Shown piece by piece: positions 44,166 through 55,844 of a stretch of 64,000 nt of DNA (its first letter is position 1; each line of letters opens with the position of its first letter). The notes beneath the pieces are model-generated. The model ran no database searches. It worked only from the letters and a program-made list of their open reading frames with translations, and was not told the origin of the DNA. The DNA is taken from NCBI GenBank assembly GCA_004431415.1, contig QPMI01000178.1, forward strand, positions 118,214 through 182,213, written 5' to 3'. The DNA is from Cyanophora paradoxa. Its lineage: Eukaryota; Glaucocystophyceae; Cyanophorales; Cyanophoraceae. A program made the position numbers and the translations under genes.

Positions 44166-47100
44166 TTATGGTATACCATGACATGTCCAATGGATAGTGC
44201 ATGTGATACTTCGACTTTCAGATAGAGTAGGGGATGCTATGAATGTCACATAGATTGTTGTGTAGTTAGCTGTGGAGTTTGAGATTCCAATTCTAAAATC
44301 TACATCCCCTGGGTTTGTTGCAGGAGTTCCTTGAAGTGTGGCATTTACAACAGGTGTCTGAGTGTAAAAAGGTGGGTCCCAATATAAAACATATGCATGC
44401 TGTGTTGTTTGACCCGCGCTTATAACACCACTTGTGGCTTGATATTTTCCTGATTTGAAACGTCTTTCTATATCATACCAAGATGGAACTTGGCTGATTG
44501 TGTTTGTGGTTCCTGCATTCATCGCATAAAATGCTCTTGCATAAGCATTTCCACGACAGAGCAGTGTTTTATCATAAAAGTTTGCGGAATTGTGGAAGAA
44601 CCATGTTTCTTGGTTTGTGGGTGATGCAGGAGTTACTATTGAACCCGATCCTACATACATAGTATTATTTGCTGTGATCGTATTGGCTGTGAATGGATCA
44701 AAAGAAGGCAAATCTGAGATTTCTGATTTAGTGTGAGTATGGGCAAAATCTGTAATATTTGCCTTTGTGTGAGTATGTGCAAAATCTGTGATATCTGCTT
44801 TGCTGTGTGAGTGAGGACCGACAGATGTTGAAGCTGTTGGTTTTCCGAAGATATTATCCCAATGACAGTAACCACTGTGTGAAGTTACAGCAGGGTTTTT
44901 GCTCCATCCAACAGCAATTGGACCGGGTAAATAAATTCTTCCTTTCTGTCCATGAACACCAACTTTGGTTAGTCCTTCACAATTTATTCCAACATACTGT
45001 TTGAATTCCTTTGATGGGTCGATTGCAGTAGAATAGGCATTTACTCGTAAATATGTATACACAGTTGTTGGAGGATAAATTCCCACCACATCAAAGTATC
45101 TACAATTGTAATGACAAGCATAATAGATATAACAAGATTTCATTCCTGTTGGGACATTCCAATACATTTTACAGCTACTACAATCTTCATCAGAAGCAGC
45201 CCATGTGTTCGCCCAAGTATTTGTGTCCCCTGTCAATATTCCTCCGTTGTAATTTCTCCAATCACCTGTGCGATCTGTGGAAATAATACTTGTAGCGTCA
45301 AAATTTGTGGGCGCTGTGTATGTTGGCTTGTTAATTAAATCATCATAATTTCCGGTTGTCGCAACAGTTGCAAATGTTGGTTTGTCTGTAATATCATTCC
45401 ATAAATGAGTGTGAGCTGTTGCCGGAAATGTTAATGGTTTTTCTGTTATACTACTCCAAGGGTGTGTATGAGCATCGGGCGGAAACAGCAAAGGTTTATT
45501 TGTAATACCTATCCAATCATGAGTATGAGCAGCAGGTGCAAATGTTAATGGTTTGTCTGTGATGTCCGCCCATAAATGAGAGTGAGCAGCAGGAGCAAAT
45601 GTTAACGGTTTGTCTGTGATGTCCGCCATAAATGAGTGTGGGCAAATCAGTAATTTGAGACTTTGTGTGAGTGTGAGTAGTAGGAGTGAACGCTAACGGT
45701 TTGTCTGTGATGTCCGCCCATAAATGATTGTGGGCGAAGTCTGTTATTTGAGACTTTGTGTGAGTGTGAGCATCAGGAGCAAAGGTTAATGGTTTACCTG
45801 TAATGGTTGTCCATGCATGAGAATGAGCATCAGGAGCAAAGGTTAATGGTTTATCGGTGATGTCGTTCCATAAATGAGAATGGGCAGCAGGAGCAAAGGT
45901 TAACGGTTTGTCTGTGATGTCATTCCATAAATGAGAATGGGAAAAGTCTGATATTTGGTCTTTTGTGTGAGTATGAACATCAGGAGCAAACGTTAACGGT
46001 TTGTCTGTGATATTTGACCACGCAGGTGTGTGGTTCTGTATCCAACCTTGAACCACATTTGATGTGGTATAGTTTGGAATGCTTGCATTTGAAGAAACGA
46101 TTAAATTTCTAATATGAACATTTTCAGCAGAAATGCGTAGATTATCAGGAATAACGATTGTTTGCTTTTTTGGAAAGCCAAAATAATCTTGCATATAATA
46201 TCTCACTTTTTGCCTTTCATCAAATGTCAATGCTCTGTTGAATATAATATATTCCCCTACTGCCGTAATGAAATAGGCAACACCCATCCTACTAAAAGTG
46301 GAAGGTGGAAGATAATCCACTTCTGTAATGACTGTGCCTAAATCTTGTCCGTTAAATCCGAAAGTGCAGACATTTGAAGAAACTGTAAAGTCCCAATGAT
46401 TCGGCGACAACTCAGAATACGATGTGGGATAATTTAAGTGTGCTGCTGGGTAAGTCACACCATTGCTTGTATAAGAATGTATACCCATACTGCTACCTGT
46501 TGTCCCAAAGGATACTTTATTAGTTCCATCTGGTGAACTAAAATTTAAGAGATCTACCCACGGTTCCCAAAATCTATAAGAACCTGCAAAGAAGATGGTG
46601 ATACCTTTTGACCAATCCACAGTTACGGGATACGGCATTCCAAATTCCCGGCTTGTATATGAATAAGTAGGTTGTTGGGCAATGTTTCGGTTATTGTAAT
46701 CAGATCTCAATTGAGTTATTGTGTTGTATCCTGACCATGGAAGGTTACCCCGGAAATAAAGGGAATTGCCGTAGTTGCTCTATTTGCAATAAAGGCGTGA
46801 CTGATGTTTATGCCGACAGGGACAACATCTAATCTTATTGTTAAGAGGCAATCTGGTATGGCAAAAGCGGGGTCTGTATTAGAAGTAACAGGATAATAGG
46901 GTGCGTCATAGTATACATCAATGTTTGTATTTTTGTCTCCAATTTGAATTTTTCCTATAACATTCAAGTTGGATGAAATCGTAAGATTTGAGGAAATTGT
47001 TCCTCCTGTGAGAGGCAAGTAATCATGAGTGTGCGCAGAAGGGGCAAACGTTGATGGTTTGTCTGTGATGTCATTCCATAAATGAGTGTGGGCAAAGTCT

Positions 47101-50100
47101 GTTATCTCTGACTTTGTATGAGAATGGGCGAAATCTGTAATTTGAGACTTTGTGTGAGTGTGCGCAGAAGGAGTAAACGTGAGCGGTTTGTCTGTGAGAT
47201 CTGCCCATAAATGGGTGTGTGCAAAATCTGTAATCTCTGACTTTGTGTGAGAATGGGCGAAATCTGTAATTTGAGACTTTGTGTGAGTGTGCGCAGAAGG
47301 AGTAAACGTGAGCGGTTTGTCTGTGAGATCTGCCCATAAATGGGTGTGTGCAAAATCTGTAATCTCTGACTTCGTATGAGAATGGGCAAAATCTGTTATT
47401 TGTGATTTTGTGTGAGTGTGAGTAGTAGGAGTAAATGTTAACGGTTTGTCTGTGAGGTCTGCCCATAAATGAGTGTGGGCAAAATCTGTTATCTCTGACT
47501 TTGTGTGAGAATGGGCGAAATCTGTTATTTGTGATTTTGTGTGAGTGTGAGTAGTAGGAGTAAATGTTAACGGTTTGTCTGTGAGATCTGCCCATAAATG
47601 AGTGTGGGCAAAATCTGTTATCTCTGACTTTGTGTGAGTGTGAATAGCAGGAGTAAACGTTAATGGTTTGTCTGTGATGTCCTCCCATAAATGAGAATGG
47701 GCGAAATCTGTTATTTGTGATTTTGTGTGAGAATGAGTATCAGGCGCAAATGTTAACGGTTTATCTGTGATGTCCGCCCATAAATGAGTATGGGCGAAAT
47801 CTGTTATCTCTGACTTTGTGTGAGAATGAGCATCATGAGCAAAAGTTAATGGTTTATCTGTGATATTTGACCACGCAGGTGTGTGGTTCTGTATCCAACC
47901 TTGAACCACATTTGATGTGGTATAGTTTGGAATGATAGCATTTGAACCAATGTGTAAGTTGTTTAGATAGAGATAATTTGCTGATATTCGCATATTATCA
48001 GGATAGTAAAGAGGTTGAGTTATAGGAAATCCATACATCTGCTGAATATAATACCTCACCTGTTGCTTCTCAATCTCGGTCAAGGCTCTATTGAAAACAA
48101 GTAGTTCTGCAAACTCTCCCCCAATATTTGCAGGTCCTAAATTATTAAATGATGATGGTGGAAGCCAGTTACCAGCAACAGTTCCTAAATGCTTCCCATT
48201 CATTGAATATGATATGCTGTTTGAAGTAATGGTTGTGTCCCAGTATGCAAATTTGTAATTTGCATATTCCTCATAAGGCATATAGACAGTTGGGAGATTA
48301 CTATATGTTGGTGTTCCATATTGCATGTTAACCCCATCAGCAACATGGACATATCTATTCATGCCCCATTTGCAAACAGGTGGGTTCACAAACCAATCTA
48401 TGTGTGTGCCATTCCTTACTTCATGCACATTATAATTAAACACGCCAAACACTGCATGGACCAATGTAAGTGACCTCACACTACACACACTAAATATTGT
48501 TATTCCCTCACTCCAATCCACAGTATCATTTCTGTTTGAAAACAAATGAATGGATGAATTGGGGTTGTCAGATGCTTTCAAAGTAAGTTGGTTATTTAGT
48601 AATGGATTTATTTTATAGTATGATTCCCGTGAGGAACCAGTCATAAAAAATTGTGGAATGAATGGAACAGCCAATGTTGCTCGGTTGGTGATCGTTGTTC
48701 CATGCCCATTTTGTAGATGGGCATAGCCAGATGGTTTTGCAGCTATAAGACAATTCGGAATTGTAAATGCAGGGTCAGTGTTGGATGTGATAGGATAATA
48801 GGGTGTGTCATAAGTCACATCTAAAACCGTCCCATGAGTTCCTAATTGAATGTTGCTTGACACTTTGAGATTACCCGAGATGGTAAGATTACTTGACAGT
48901 GTCCCTCCTGTGAGAGGTAAGTAATCTGATATCCATTCCTGAACCACATTTGATGCTGTTAAAGGTGCTATCCACTCTTGAACCACATTCGATGCAGTTA
49001 ATGGCGCAATCCACTCTTGAACCACATTCGATGCTGTTAAAGGTCCAATCCATTCCTGAACTACATTCGATGCAGTCAATGGTGCTATCCACTCTTGAAC
49101 TACATTCGATGCCGTTAAAGGTGCTGTCCATTCTTGAACCACATTAGAAGAAGTATAATCACTCTCTATGTTATTTATTCTTGTTGCAAGTGCGGCATCC
49201 TCAGTTTGGAGTGCTGTAATTGCCTCTTGTTGTGTATAAATACTCTCTTCCAAGCTATTTGTTTTTTCTTGAAGGCTCATAGTCGATACTGTGCCTGAGG
49301 TTGATGTAGTCATAATAACGTTCGTCGCCAAGAGGGTGCCGGTTACTTTAAACTCATTAGTTCTAACAAGAATCTTGTTGTTATCCAATGGATATGGATT
49401 TAAAGGGTCTTCCGGAAAACCGTATTTTTGCTGTAAATACCATCTAATATTTTGTAGTTCTGTATCTGAAAGGGTTCTACCATAACAAAGGAGTTCGCAT
49501 AAATCGAATTTTGAAACGCTATCACCCACATGTATTTTATTGACATCTTGGCGTGGATATCTTGAATCGGCAGGAACAGATATTGTATCTCTATGTTTTC
49601 CATTTACACCAAAATGAACAGTTGTGCTTGTTACTCGAATATCGAACATTGTCCAAGAATTCCCTTCTGTTGTTGATATTGGAATGCTCACTAAATCGTA
49701 GCCATTCTTATTGACATTCAAATACCCGCTTGTTTTAGTAATCAACCAACTGAGATTGTTTCCATTCACATGTGTTGAGCCGTCGATTCGTAAAACTGTT
49801 TCATTTGGAACGCTTGGTTTAAATCGAATGACAAATGAGACCGTAATTCCGCTGAAAGGAATAGTATCATAAAGAGTAGAAGTTTGATATTGATAATTGA
49901 TGAATGAAAATGTGTTTGTGGTAGCCACCTGGTAGAACTTTTTACTATTTGGACCGAGGAAGCTGAAAGTAACACTGCCGTAACTAACAAGAGTGTTAAC
50001 TACATTAATATAATTCCAAACTGAGCCGCCCCTTGCGTAATTTTTGAGTTCATAAACAAGCGCTCCACTCTTCCAATTATCAGAGTTTGCGTTAAAGTGA

Positions 50101-52304
50101 AGTAGGCAATCTGCTATTTCCCTTGGATTATATGTAGAGAAATCTTGGGATCCTCTCTCGAACTGATTTCCACTTAGGTGTATCTCTTTACCTACACTCA
50201 ATGTATCATTGACTGTCAGATTACCTGTTATGGTTCCACCTGTGAGGGGAAGGTAGTTACCTAACCAAGATTGGACAGTTGAAACTGCCGCCAAAGGAAG
50301 CAAAGCCGTAGCTAATTCGGTTCCATCTATGTAATTCTTGTTTTCTAAATAATCCTCTGTGACCACTCGTGATATTGTTTCGTTGTGTATGTTTTTTGCT
50401 GCTGCTCTCTGATTGATTTCCAAGACCCCTTGCTTATCAACATCATTATAATTGGTTTTAATCCACCCTATCTCACATTGCTTATAATCGTCTCGATCTC
50501 CAATTAAATCATCAGGTAAGAGCCGATCTCGACTAAATATTAACTTTGGTCTTGATCCATCAAGAGCGCTTACATCAGTAACGTTAATTTGGATTGCTGC
50601 ATCTTTGTCTACAAAATTAATTGGATCGGCTGGAAGAGATGGGATAGGTGGTAATGTAACTGTCATCGGGATGTCATCTGGGTAGTAACTTGTTAGATAG
50701 ATGCCCGGTTTATTCTGCATTACTCCAATACCTCCACCTGCTGCAACTAAATTAACTCGTGTAGGTGGTCTGATATATAATTCGCCTTCCATTGTGGTGC
50801 CTGCATTTATTCCGTGACGATTGACGTAATACGTATCTAACATTAATCTTTCCTCTGTGTCTATATTCTTATAGAGACTCACACCATGTAGCCCATCATT
50901 GACAGCATCACCTGCTGATGCGAATGTAGGTTGCTGGTCGATTTGGTTCCAATTGTGTCTATGTGGTGCTGGTGGAAACTCTTCTGGTGCATCGATTTGA
51001 TCCCAAGTGTGTCTATGGTCTTCTGGTGGAAATTCTTCTGGTATTCCATCGATATCCTCCCAATCGTGTCTATGATCCACAGGTGGGAATCTATCAGGTT
51101 TGTTCTCTATTTCGTCCCAATCGTGAGCATGGGGATCAGGTGGATATGTTTGGGGTTTATTTCGGATGTCCTCCCAATCAACAATGAAATCAAATAGATC
51201 GGGTGCGAATCCATCAGGTAAAAGCTGTTCATCATATGGTTCGTAGCGATCGTATGTTATAAGGTTTGGATCGAAACCATCAGGTAACTCATTATCTTCT
51301 TCGAATCGTCGATCTTCAAGAGGTATAACGTTCACATCTGGTGCAAGAAGCTCTTCTGTTGGTGGTTGATACACTGTAAATACTGGTTTGTTTCGAACTT
51401 TTTCCCAACTCACGATATGTTGCCCAAATGCAACGTTCTCTTCTGCTGTATACTCTCTTCCTGGTTGCTTCTTTGGTGTAAGATCTGGCGGATCCCATGG
51501 TAGAGGAAACGGAACCGGAACAGGTCCGTAATGTTCGAATATTTCTCTGATAGTTTTCTCGCTTACAAGTTTCTCACCGTTTGCATACACGTTGCTACCG
51601 TGAATATTTCGCCACTGTCGGGTTCTAATACCAAGGTCTTTGGTATTTGTTTTCAAAGGTAGTAAATGCCTATCCATTTCGACAAGGTCGGGGTGTAAAT
51701 GAATGGCTACTGGTTGACTGGGGCTACTATCGACCGTGATTGAATCTTTTTCTTTGGAAGTATCCTGTGGAAGAGTGAAACCAAACAGTGCATTAGTTTC
51801 TGCATTTTCGACGATGTCCTTCGGATAAATACTGTTGGTGTGGCGAATCTGATTCTCTTCGCCATGTGGGGCTACCTGTAAAATCTGGGGAATTTGTGCA
51901 ATCGTATTTGATCCTTCATTATAAATTCTCAAACCGCTACGATGAACTCCCTTCTCATCCTGGACGTTGAAAACCAAACGTCCGCTATCGAATCGTGTGG
52001 GAATATCGGGATGCGTTCCACTGGTTTTAAGTTTCCGTGGTCTCCTTCTGGTTGCCTTGATCTCTGCAACAGCGTTTTTTTTAACATTGCCCAAACTGAA
52101 AGCAATGCTAACATCTTCTTTATCAGGATCCGTTTGGTTCACCGATAAAGCATGAACCCGGGGATGAGTTTTCGAGGGTTTATCCGCGCTCTGATCAATA
52201 GAAGCCGACCCTTTAATGGTGATATTATCAAAGTTCACATGTTTTGGGTTCCCTTTACCACCACCTGATACTGTCTGTAAATTTGCTGGATAATTGAAAC
52301 TCAT
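44166..52304 (-). CDS. Giant fibre/adhesin gene with phage-tail-type repeats and LamG-like modules, frameshifted
   Basis: One gene of about 2,700 codons, read leftward and now split into three frames: 52304 to 46716 (1,862 codons), about 46750 to 45640, then 45629 to 44166. The N-terminus (MSFNYPANLQTVSGG) leads to degenerate repeats of the type WEDIDGIPEEFPPEDHRH, then LamG-like modules ending in LLCYGRTLSDTELQNIRWYL, LLVFNRALTEIEKQQVRYYI and a third at about 46200. Between them lie seven copies of a 13-residue unit (SNVVQEWIAPLTA) and long arrays of WADITDKPLTFAP with HTHTKSQITDFAHSH, the phage tail repeat-like (PTR) motif. The C-terminal 300 residues look like a distinct tip. Such proteins are receptor-binding fibres or adhesins on virions. 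The frame changes each fit a one-base loss in a homopolymer (near 46750, 45640 and 45627). Confidence 0.75.
45390..46030 (-). repeat. Coding repeat array (PTR-type), downstream block
   Basis: Tandem units encoding WADITDKPLTFAP and HTHTKSQITDF blocks, mostly 45-90 bp apart. The two clustered single-base losses that break the fibre frame lie inside this block at about 45627 and 45640. Confidence 0.8.
47030..47870 (-). repeat. Coding repeat array (PTR-type), upstream block
   Basis: About eight long units alternating SEITDFAHTHLWADLTDKPL and TFTPTTHTHTKSQITDFAHS. Several adjacent units are almost identical at the DNA level, showing recent amplification or conversion. Confidence 0.85.
48925..49147 (-). 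repeat. 39-bp coding repeat, about six to seven copies
   Basis: Each unit encodes SNVVQEW(I/T)(A/G)PLTA. The period of 39 bp keeps the frame. It lies between two LamG-like modules of the fibre gene and probably forms a regular shaft segment. Confidence 0.85.
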
Positions 52305-52352
52305 CCTGCTTGCTCTACTTATACAGATTTATTAAATTTAAGATAAGTAAAG

Positions 52353-53111
52353 ATGCCCCTAAAAGTCGTATTATCTTTGTCCGGAGGTGGCGCTCGTGGT
52401 ATCATCATAACAAGATTGCTAAAAGAGATCGAAACAAGAACCGGTAAACGCGTGATCGATCTTGTAGATCTCGTAAGTGGAACATCCACAGGCGGTATTA
52501 TTGCAATCGGTCTCAATGTGAAAAACCCCGAATTTCCAAATGAACCTAAACTAACTGCAACCGACCTTCACGATACTTACCTCTATCATCTCCCTCTGAT
52601 CTTTGCGAATCCACGAAACATCATAGAGAATGCCCTTTTTAATACGAAATACGACGTAACACCATTAGAGACCGCCATTCTCTTTGTGACTGGGGAAGCT
52701 CTCATAAAAGATTCCCTGAAAGACGTGGTGATTACGACGTTCGACACTGTAAGCATGAAACCCATTTTTATAGCAAACGACAACGATTACAAGACCATAC
52801 CAAGTAAGATTGCAGCACGTTTATATCTGCACTTTTGGAGTATTGCAATACTTGGTCGACAGAATCAGTCGATCGACAGAATCAGTCGATCGACTGATTC
52901 TGCGCCAGAATCGGTCGACCGATTCTGTCGAATTTTATCGACTGACTCTGCGACAGAATCGGTCGACAAAATCAGTCGATCGACCAACTCTGTCGATCGA
53001 CTGATTCTGCACCAGAATCGGTCGACCGATTCTGTCGAATTTTATCGACTGACTCTGCGACAGAATCGGTCGACAAAATCAGTCGATCGACCAACTCTGT
53101 CGATCGACTGA
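52353..53111 (+). pseudogene. Patatin-like phospholipase, C-terminally truncated into satellite DNA
   Basis: Starts MPLKVVLSLSGGGARGIII with the oxyanion-hole motif GGGARG, then SGTSTGG, whose Ser is the nucleophile of the Ser-Asp dyad. Homology to patatin lipases continues to IPSKIAAR (about residue 156, near 52825), exactly where family members would read on into the ATSAAP segment and later the catalytic Asp-Gly. From there the frame runs into palindromic tandem repeats, so the last 90 or so residues are repeat-encoded. The catalytic Asp is missing and the product should be inactive. It is divergent from the fibre gene across a 48-bp AT-rich gap that would hold both promoters. The break marks the right edge of the viral segment. 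Confidence 0.75.
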
Positions 53112-53195
53112 TTCTGCGCCAGAATCGGTCGACCGATTCTGTCGAATTTTATCGACAGACTCTGCGACAGAATCGGTCGACAAAATCTGTCGATA
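52855..53195. repeat. 107-bp palindrome-rich satellite, about three copies
   Basis: The unit anchor GATTCTGC starts at 52896, 53002 and 53110. Each unit contains the perfect 20-bp palindrome AGAATCGGTCGACCGATTCT and many CAGAATC / GTCGATCGAC variants. It is fused to the broken patatin gene. Confidence 0.9.
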
Positions 53196-53936
53196 CTTGA
53201 TATATTAATATATATTGATATATCGCCAGGTTTGTCGATAAATTGATTAATATTCTTCATATTAAGATTATTGATTTGTATATTATCTTGTATAAATATT
53301 GAGCCAGTACTAGTGGAGGATCTCCGGGGGATCCAGCTGCAGGTCGCATGCACAGGCCTAGGTCAGCTACACTATAGCCTATATAGCTATATATAGGCCC
53401 TGACGGCCCATGACTAGCTATAGGCGGGCCAGAACACATGTACATCTGGCATTGGCTTTTTGCATCTATATAAATTAGTTGATCTGCAGGCCACCTATTT
53501 TCACATATCGTGCGGGCCGCCTAATTCATGATCTGCATGCACACACCTATGCATACATGCTGTCACATCGCAAATATGATCCCTACTCTGGCCTAGCCCT
53601 GCCTAGTCCTGCAAATATAAACCCTACCCTGGCCCCGGATGCAGCCGCACGCGCTCCAGCCCGACGCCGTCCGCTCGCGCGCGGCTTCAATTAGTCGTTC
53701 GTCCCTAGTTGCTAGGCAACAAAGGGCGAGTCAGAAGCTGGAGGATAACGGGTGAAGCGATGCGGCCCGCACCAGGTCGTTCTGCACCTCGCCGCCCTCG
53801 CTGCGCCATGCGCATCGCGGTGAGCGAGAGCTCGAATCGAATGGAAAGAGGCAACGCCGGCACGCAGGCGGCTATGCATGCGCACCTCGGCGAGGAGAGG
53901 AGAGGGAGAGGAGAGCACGAAAGCGGCTCTCCTAGG
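53196..53936. other. Junction region, no gene seen
   Basis: AT-rich DNA to about 53.3 kb, then sequence of host-like mixed composition rich in TATA/CTAG palindromes. No exon resembling the missing 5' end of the LamG-REJ gene is visible here. Confidence 0.5.
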
Positions 53937-54218
53937 GCGCCCGGCAGCCCACGACCGCGACCGCGAGGGCGAGGGCGAGGGCGAAGAGCTCGCTGCGCTC
54001 GGATCGAAAGAAAAGAAGCATCCGCGCCGGCAAACGACCGCACCTCGGCCCGAGCGGCCGAAAGCATGATCTCCGAGGCGCCCGGCAGCCCGCGACCGCG
54101 ACCGCGAGGGCGAGGGCGAGGGCGAAGAGCTCGCTGCGCTCGGATCGAAAGAGAAGAAATATGCGCGACAGCAAACGACCGCACCTGCGCCCGAGCGGCC
54201 GCAAGCATGAACTCCGAG
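53937..54218. repeat. 141-bp tandem duplication
   Basis: GCGCCCGGCAGCCC starts at 53937 and again at 54078; the two copies share a GAGGGC simple repeat and the segment CTCGCTGCGCTCGGATCGAA, with a handful of differences. The period is a multiple of three, so an open frame persists on both strands, but no protein family is recognised. Confidence 0.85.
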
Positions 54219-54544
54219 GCCGATCCCAGCAGCCACGGGCCACACGTCCGGAAAGCGGCACGCACTGCGCTGCGCACGCCGCCGGCGTTACAACAAGATC
54301 AAAGGGCGAGCAGTGGAGACAAGAGCGAGCACCTGGCCTGCGGAAGAAGGCGCCGGGCGAACTGGGCGGTGGTGTTCTGCTCGCGGGGACCAGTCACGCC
54401 CGCTCCCTGGCCCGCCAGCGAAATGAGGGATTGAATCAAAGGAGAGGAAACGAAAAGCACCTTGCTTCGCCTCCGCAGCCGCCGCCTACGTTCCGCGCGT
54501 GCCTGTCAGCGGCAGAACGCCCACTGGCGACAGCCGCGGGAGGA

Positions 54545-54769
54545 ATGGACAAAAAAGGCAACAAGGAGGTCGACAGCGATGCGTTCGCGAGCGTTCGCGG
54601 CCGCAACCGGGCGCCAGCCACCCTGAAGCAGCGCTCTGCGTTTGAAATCAGGCGGGCGACAGGCGGCGAGAGGCGCCAGAGGATGCAAGAGAGGACCTTC
54701 GAGCATCGTTCGCGCTGGAAGCCGACGAAGTTCGCTGCGGCGGCAGCAAGTCCGTTCGACCTGGTTTGA
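54545..54769 (+). CDS. Possible small basic protein (74 aa), weak
   Basis: An open frame starting MDKKGNKEVDSDAFASVRGR, rich in Arg and Lys, ending in TGA. There is no family match and no splice context. It may be a chance frame in moderately GC-rich DNA and is listed only because its composition is less repetitive than its surroundings. Confidence 0.15.
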   Translation: MDKKGNKEVDSDAFASVRGRNRAPATLKQRSAFEIRRATGGERRQRMQERTFEHRSRWKPTKFAAAAASPFDLV

Positions 54770-55844
54770 AAAGCGGAATCAGAGACGCGGGCAGCGCTGC
54801 GAGACCCCGGAGGAGCCAACGAACCGAGCCGCTGTGAGAGTGAAGCGCGTCCGCGCGGCAGCCTTCAGTCGAGGCTGCAGCTGCTGGCAGCAAGGCACTT
54901 GAAGGCACTTCAAGGCAGCAAGTTTGGGGTACACGACTGTTGGGAAAAGCCTTGTGAGGCCCACAGCGGCAGGGCCGCCGCGGCGGCCCGTGCCGCAGTA
55001 CAGCTTTTCAAGGCCACCTGAAGCGATTGCCAACGGCTCGACCTGGCCCTCGGTCCGGAGCGCCTCCCGCTGCGGCACCTTCGCGCGTGCTCGCAGCACG
55101 CAGCGCGAGGCAGCTACAAGCACGTGAGCTTGTAACCATGGGTCCAGCTCCCCCCGTAGCGTCGTCCCTGCGCCGCGCCGATCCACAGCTAGATCGACCG
55201 GGCCCGCAACCCCGCGCTGGGTGACTTCGCCGTGCTGGCCGGGTTCTTTGCGTGCCTTTCAGCTCACTTACATCCGCAGTATCTCTACCAGACAGCCCCG
55301 CGGTCGATTTGGAGGGTTGAGGTGCACGCCGGCCGGCGGAGCTCTCTCACATGTTTCGGTTCATAGCGCGTCCCTCTAAGATGCTCACGCAGTGCCTCTG
55401 ACTCTGGACTGGCCGGGCGCTGCGTGAGCGCGCGGACCGACGCAACCTCCCGATCGGCGGTCGCCTCGGGTGCGCCTGCCAAGCACAGCATTTGGCCAGC
55501 GACGCGCGAGCGCGTAGCTGACGAGGCCCAGATCGCCAGGATGGGTGAGCCGCCTCGGATCGTCGCAGTTTGGGAGACATTCTTCTACACTGCCTGGGTG
55601 AGCCGGCTGGGCCCGTTCGCGTCGCTGACGGGACGCGTACGCGTCGCTGACGGGGCGCGCCGGTAACACAGGATACCGGAAAACGCCGCGTGAAGCCCAG
55701 GGGCTGGGGTGCGGCGGGTGGCGACGCCGCTCGCGGGGCGGGGCGGATCCGGAGGCGCGGCAGGCGGCCGCGTGAATTCCAGGATAGGGCGGAGGCGCTT
55801 CCTGCGGCGCTGCAGCTCGCGGAGGCGGGCGGGCGGCCGAAGGC
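54770..55844. other. Non-coding, no gene seen
   Basis: Unique sequence of mixed composition that becomes increasingly GC-rich from 55690 and grades into the 40-bp satellite. No supported gene. Confidence 0.5.

Larger units (their letters stand above)
40712..52825. mobile_element. AT-rich virus-like segment (giant-virus fragment) in GC-rich host DNA
   Basis: From about 40.7 kb the sequence becomes strongly AT-rich, intronless and densely coding, with gaps of 20-50 bp between genes, unlike every flanking gene. Gene content (phage-tail-type fibre with LamG, S-adenosylmethionine decarboxylase, zinc-ribbon protein, patatin lipase) is typical of large DNA viruses of algae. No capsid, DNA polymerase, packaging ATPase or integrase gene is present. 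The right edge falls inside the patatin gene near 52825, the left edge between the MITE-like element and about 41.5 kb. Integrated virus fragment is the favoured reading; an assembly join is the alternative. Confidence 0.7.

Noticed and set aside
50931-51197. Plus-strand frames opposite the fibre gene
   Set aside because: They are shadows of the coding repeats on the minus strand.
40712-52825. Virophage or polinton-like element
   Set aside because: No major capsid, protein-primed polymerase, packaging ATPase, protease or integrase gene is visible; gene content fits a larger virus better.
52855-53195. CRISPR-like array
   Set aside because: Units are contiguous palindromic satellites without unique spacers, in eukaryotic DNA.
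53705-54434. 190-240-codon frames over the 141-bp duplication
   Set aside because: Open on both strands because of a GAGGGC simple repeat and a period divisible by three; no conserved motif or splice context.
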